Shown: piece after piece, positions 5,057-6,909 of the stretch
How positions within the stretch are numbered: the first letter of the stretch is position 1
Layout: every line of letters starts with the position of its first letter
Source of the DNA: Clostridia bacterium
Lineage (GTDB): Bacteria; Bacillota; Clostridia; DUPQ01
Direction of reading: 5' to 3'
Length of the DNA stretch: 6,909 nt
Assembly: GCA_030592085.1 (NCBI GenBank)
Contig: JAUUZV010000138.1
Coordinates: 1 to 6,909 of the forward strand
Made by a program: the position numbers and the translations under genes
The notes under the pieces: generated by a model
What the model saw: only the letters and a program-made list of their open reading frames with translations
The model's database searches: none
What the model was told of the DNA's origin: nothing

Positions 5057-6028
5057 TTATATATTCTCTCGATTGTCTATTTCATAATGACTTCCAGTAA
5101 CTTTTTTTGCTTTTGCTTTTAACTCTGCACATATGTCATTTATATGTAAATAACTTGAGTAAACACCATTTGATAAATTTACTCCAGCAATTGAGATTGA
5201 AACAATAGGATACTTCACTGTTTTACCTTCCCTATTCTTTGATACTATATACCCCTGTTTTAAGTCTGCTGCTGTATAAAATTCTTTTATTCCTTGATCA
5301 AATGCTTCAATAAATGAAGTTACATAGTTAAGAGCATGATTTTCACATATAACTAGTACAAAATCATCGCCACCTACATGACCTAAAAACATTTCTGGAC
5401 ACCTTGTTTGCTTTTTTATTTCATGAAACAAATTAGCAGTATATGCAATCACTTTATCTCCATTAGCAAAACCATATTTGTCATTATACGATTTAAAATT
5501 ATCTAAATCTGCATATAACACATAATACTTCTTATTTTCAGCTAATGCTTTTTCTATGAATTTTTGGATGCTATTATTCCCAGGCATCCCTGTAATAGGA
5601 TTAGCGTCTAATGCTAGTTGATACATTCTTTTTAATTCACTCATAGCTTCTGCTAATTTTAAATGATTCATAATTCTTGCTTTTACTATAATTGGAACAT
5701 AAGGTTTTGTAATATAATCAGCTCCACCAAATTCAAATGCTTTTGCCTCATCCATTGCTTCTGATACAGCTGTAATAAAGATTACAGGAATATCTGTGGT
5801 TATGCTGTCTAGTTTTAATCTCTTACATACTTCATAACCATCAATACCAGGCATGATAATATCAAGCAATATTAAGTCTGGTTTTTTACTTTTAGCAACT
5901 TCAATACCCTTTAATCCGTCTTTTGCAAAGTAGACTTTATAATCATTATTAAGTAATCCTACCAAAACCTTAATTGATTCAACAGAATCATCTATTATAA
6001 GTATCTCTTTTTTGTTATCGTTAGCCAT
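5057..6028 (-). CDS. Response regulator with receiver and GGDEF domain (GGDDF variant)
   Basis: With the start at 6028 the protein has 323 residues. The receiver (about 8-125) has the acidic pair Asp13-Asp14, phospho-acceptor Asp56 in LLDIIMPGIDG, Thr86 and Lys108. After a short helical linker the GGDEF domain (about 144-315) begins with PITGMPGN, contains YADLDNFKSYNDKYGF (172-187), and has GGDDF at 219-223 instead of GGDEF/GGEEF. No canonical RxxD inhibitory site precedes it (RCPE with different spacing). It may synthesise cyclic di-GMP when phosphorylated, or only bind nucleotide; activity is uncertain because of the variant residue. The frame extends up to 6091, but GAGGGAGAAG (6035-6044) lies 9 bases before ATG 6028 and the receiver fold begins at KEILIIDD, so 6028 is preferred. 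It overlaps the kinase stop by 8 bases, suggesting translational coupling. Confidence 0.9.
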   Translation of the reverse strand: MANDNKKEILIIDDSVESIKVLVGLLNNDYKVYFAKDGLKGIEVAKSKKPDLILLDIIMPGIDGYEVCKRLKLDSITTDIPVIFITAVSEAMDEAKAFEFGGADYITKPYVPIIVKARIMNHLKLAEAMSELKRMYQLALDANPITGMPGNNSIQKFIEKALAENKKYYVLYADLDNFKSYNDKYGFANGDKVIAYTANLFHEIKKQTRCPEMFLGHVGGDDFVLVICENHALNYVTSFIEAFDQGIKEFYTAADLKQGYIVSKNREGKTVKYPIVSISIAGVNLSNGVYSSYLHINDICAELKAKAKKVTGSHYEIDNRENI

Positions 6029-6909
6029 TAATATCTTCTCCCTCAATAAGCTCTTCTGTAACATCGTGAAGCAGTATTTTTGCTTCATCAAACTGTAAGT
6101 CGTTAATAAATTTTTCCATATTCTTTATTATTTCTCGTTTTTGATATGGAATTTTTCCTATTAATATTTCTAAGGTATCTAATGCTTCTGTATTGTATTC
6201 ATCTAATTGCATATTTAATTTCTCTAATAACTCTATTACTCTTGCAATATCAATCACTTTAACAGGTTCATTTTTATTGCTTTTTATTGTTAATAAGTAT
6301 TTATTAATACCATCCATTACTATATTAAGTTCATCTTTAAAATTAGATAGTAATTGTTTATTATGCAATTTACTTGTATATGATATTTCTAAATCACCTG
6401 CTATTTTACATAATTTAGACGCACCTAAATTTCCACTACTCCCTCTAATTGTGTGAACTAGTAATTTATTATCTTCGTATTTTTTTAATTGAATATTTAA
6501 AATAATCTCATCATAGACATTTCTATATTTTTCTAAAAATGTATTTAACAATTTTATATAAAGTATTTGGTTATTAGTTACACGATTTAATCCTTCAACT
6601 GTATTAATACCTATTATATTAATATTTTGTATTGTTGATTTACTATTTGCAATATAATTACGATGGATATTATCTTTAAATGATTTTTTAGGTTCAATTA
6701 ACTGTCCTAAGGCTTTAAACAATTTATCTAACTCAATTGGCTTATTAATATGGTCATCCATTCCAATATCCATGTTTTTCGCTCGTTCTTCAGCTAGTGC
6801 ATGAGCAGTCATCGCAATAATTGGGATGCTATTATACCATTCGTTTTTTTCTCTTATTATCTTTGTTGCTTGTCGTCCATCTAAATGTGGCATTTGAATA
6901 TCCATTAAA
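6021..6909 (-). CDS. Hybrid sensor histidine kinase, C-terminal receiver-Hpt part (N-terminus beyond window)
   Basis: The frame stays open to the right edge: the codon before the first ATG (6903-6905) is TTA, giving L-MDIQMP, which is the middle of a receiver domain and not a start. The visible 296 residues, numbered from that Met, contain the phospho-acceptor Asp2, Thr33 in IIAMTAH and Lys55 in INKP. A linker follows, then an Hpt domain (about 105-205) with phosphorylatable His151 in VHTIRGSSGNLGA. A helical tail of about 85 residues (about 210-294) is common after Hpt in such kinases. The missing part should hold the sensor and kinase domains. Such proteins pass phosphate from His to Asp to Hpt His and then to a separate receiver, here plausibly Asp56 of the co-encoded GGDEF protein. 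The stop at 6021 overlaps that gene's start. Confidence 0.9.
   Translation of the reverse strand, partial: LMDIQMPHLDGRQATKIIREKNEWYNSIPIIAMTAHALAEERAKNMDIGMDDHINKPIELDKLFKALGQLIEPKKSFKDNIHRNYIANSKSTIQNINIIGINTVEGLNRVTNNQILYIKLLNTFLEKYRNVYDEIILNIQLKKYEDNKLLVHTIRGSSGNLGASKLCKIAGDLEISYTSKLHNKQLLSNFKDELNIVMDGINKYLLTIKSNKNEPVKVIDIARVIELLEKLNMQLDEYNTEALDTLEILIGKIPYQKREIIKNMEKFINDLQFDEAKILLHDVTEELIEGEDING

Noticed and set aside
6029..6091. 21-residue N-terminal extension of the GGDEF protein
   Set aside because: It is inside the kinase coding region, is not part of the receiver fold, and the strong ribosome site at 6035-6044 selects the ATG at 6028.
6193..6456. Plus-strand ORF of 87 codons
   Set aside because: It lies wholly antisense to the kinase Hpt and tail region, whose protein sequence is clearly conserved, and it resembles no family.
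6903..6905. ATG at the right edge as start of the kinase gene
   Set aside because: It encodes the Met of LMDIQMP in the middle of a receiver domain, and the frame continues to the window edge.
1..6909. tRNA, rRNA, CRISPR array, insertion sequence or attachment site
   Set aside because: No cloverleaf with a TTC loop, no regularly spaced repeats, no transposase and no terminal inverted repeats were seen; most of the window is covered by convincing genes.

Overview
The window is very AT-rich, has strong AAGGAGG-type ribosome binding sites, and uses TAA, TAG and TGA as stops (TGA ends the glycosyltransferase at 693; Trp is TGG). This points to a low-GC Gram-positive relative (Bacillota, clostridial or Erysipelotrichia-like grade). 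It argues against a Mycoplasma-type code in which TGA is Trp. Genus cannot be fixed from the sequence alone.

Left part, + strand (2-683): the C-terminal tail of an unrecognised gene, a 39-residue lysine/glutamate-rich small protein, and a four-helix DUF2177 membrane protein. They are packed with overlapping or abutting stop codons and ribosome binding sites, so they look like one transcript. This transcript converges, with a 9-bp gap and no visible terminator, on a minus-strand GT4 glycosyltransferase (693-1850) that has its own good promoter.

Middle, minus strand (1944-2588): a short CD3324-family/Mor-like helix-turn-helix protein is preceded by a dense 360-bp regulatory stretch. I see two tandem promoter-leader units. 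Each has a sigma-A-like promoter, a palindrome at or near the transcription start, a strong Shine-Dalgarno site, a 9-10 codon mini-ORF and an intrinsic-terminator-like hairpin. The second unit runs directly into the CD3324-type gene, which has no good ribosome site of its own. This is the most intriguing part of the window.

Right part, minus strand (2589-6909): a tight four-gene operon, read from right to left. It encodes the C-terminal half of a hybrid sensor kinase (receiver, Hpt and a helical tail; it runs off the window), a receiver-GGDEF protein with a GGDDF variant active site, an aldo/keto reductase with two 4Fe-4S motifs, and the cysteine aminopeptidase PepC. Junctions are an 8-nt overlap followed by two 10-nt gaps with ribosome sites over the upstream stop codons. 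The kinase receiver/Hpt and the GGDEF receiver could form a phosphorelay. Why a redox enzyme and a peptidase share the transcript is not evident from sequence.
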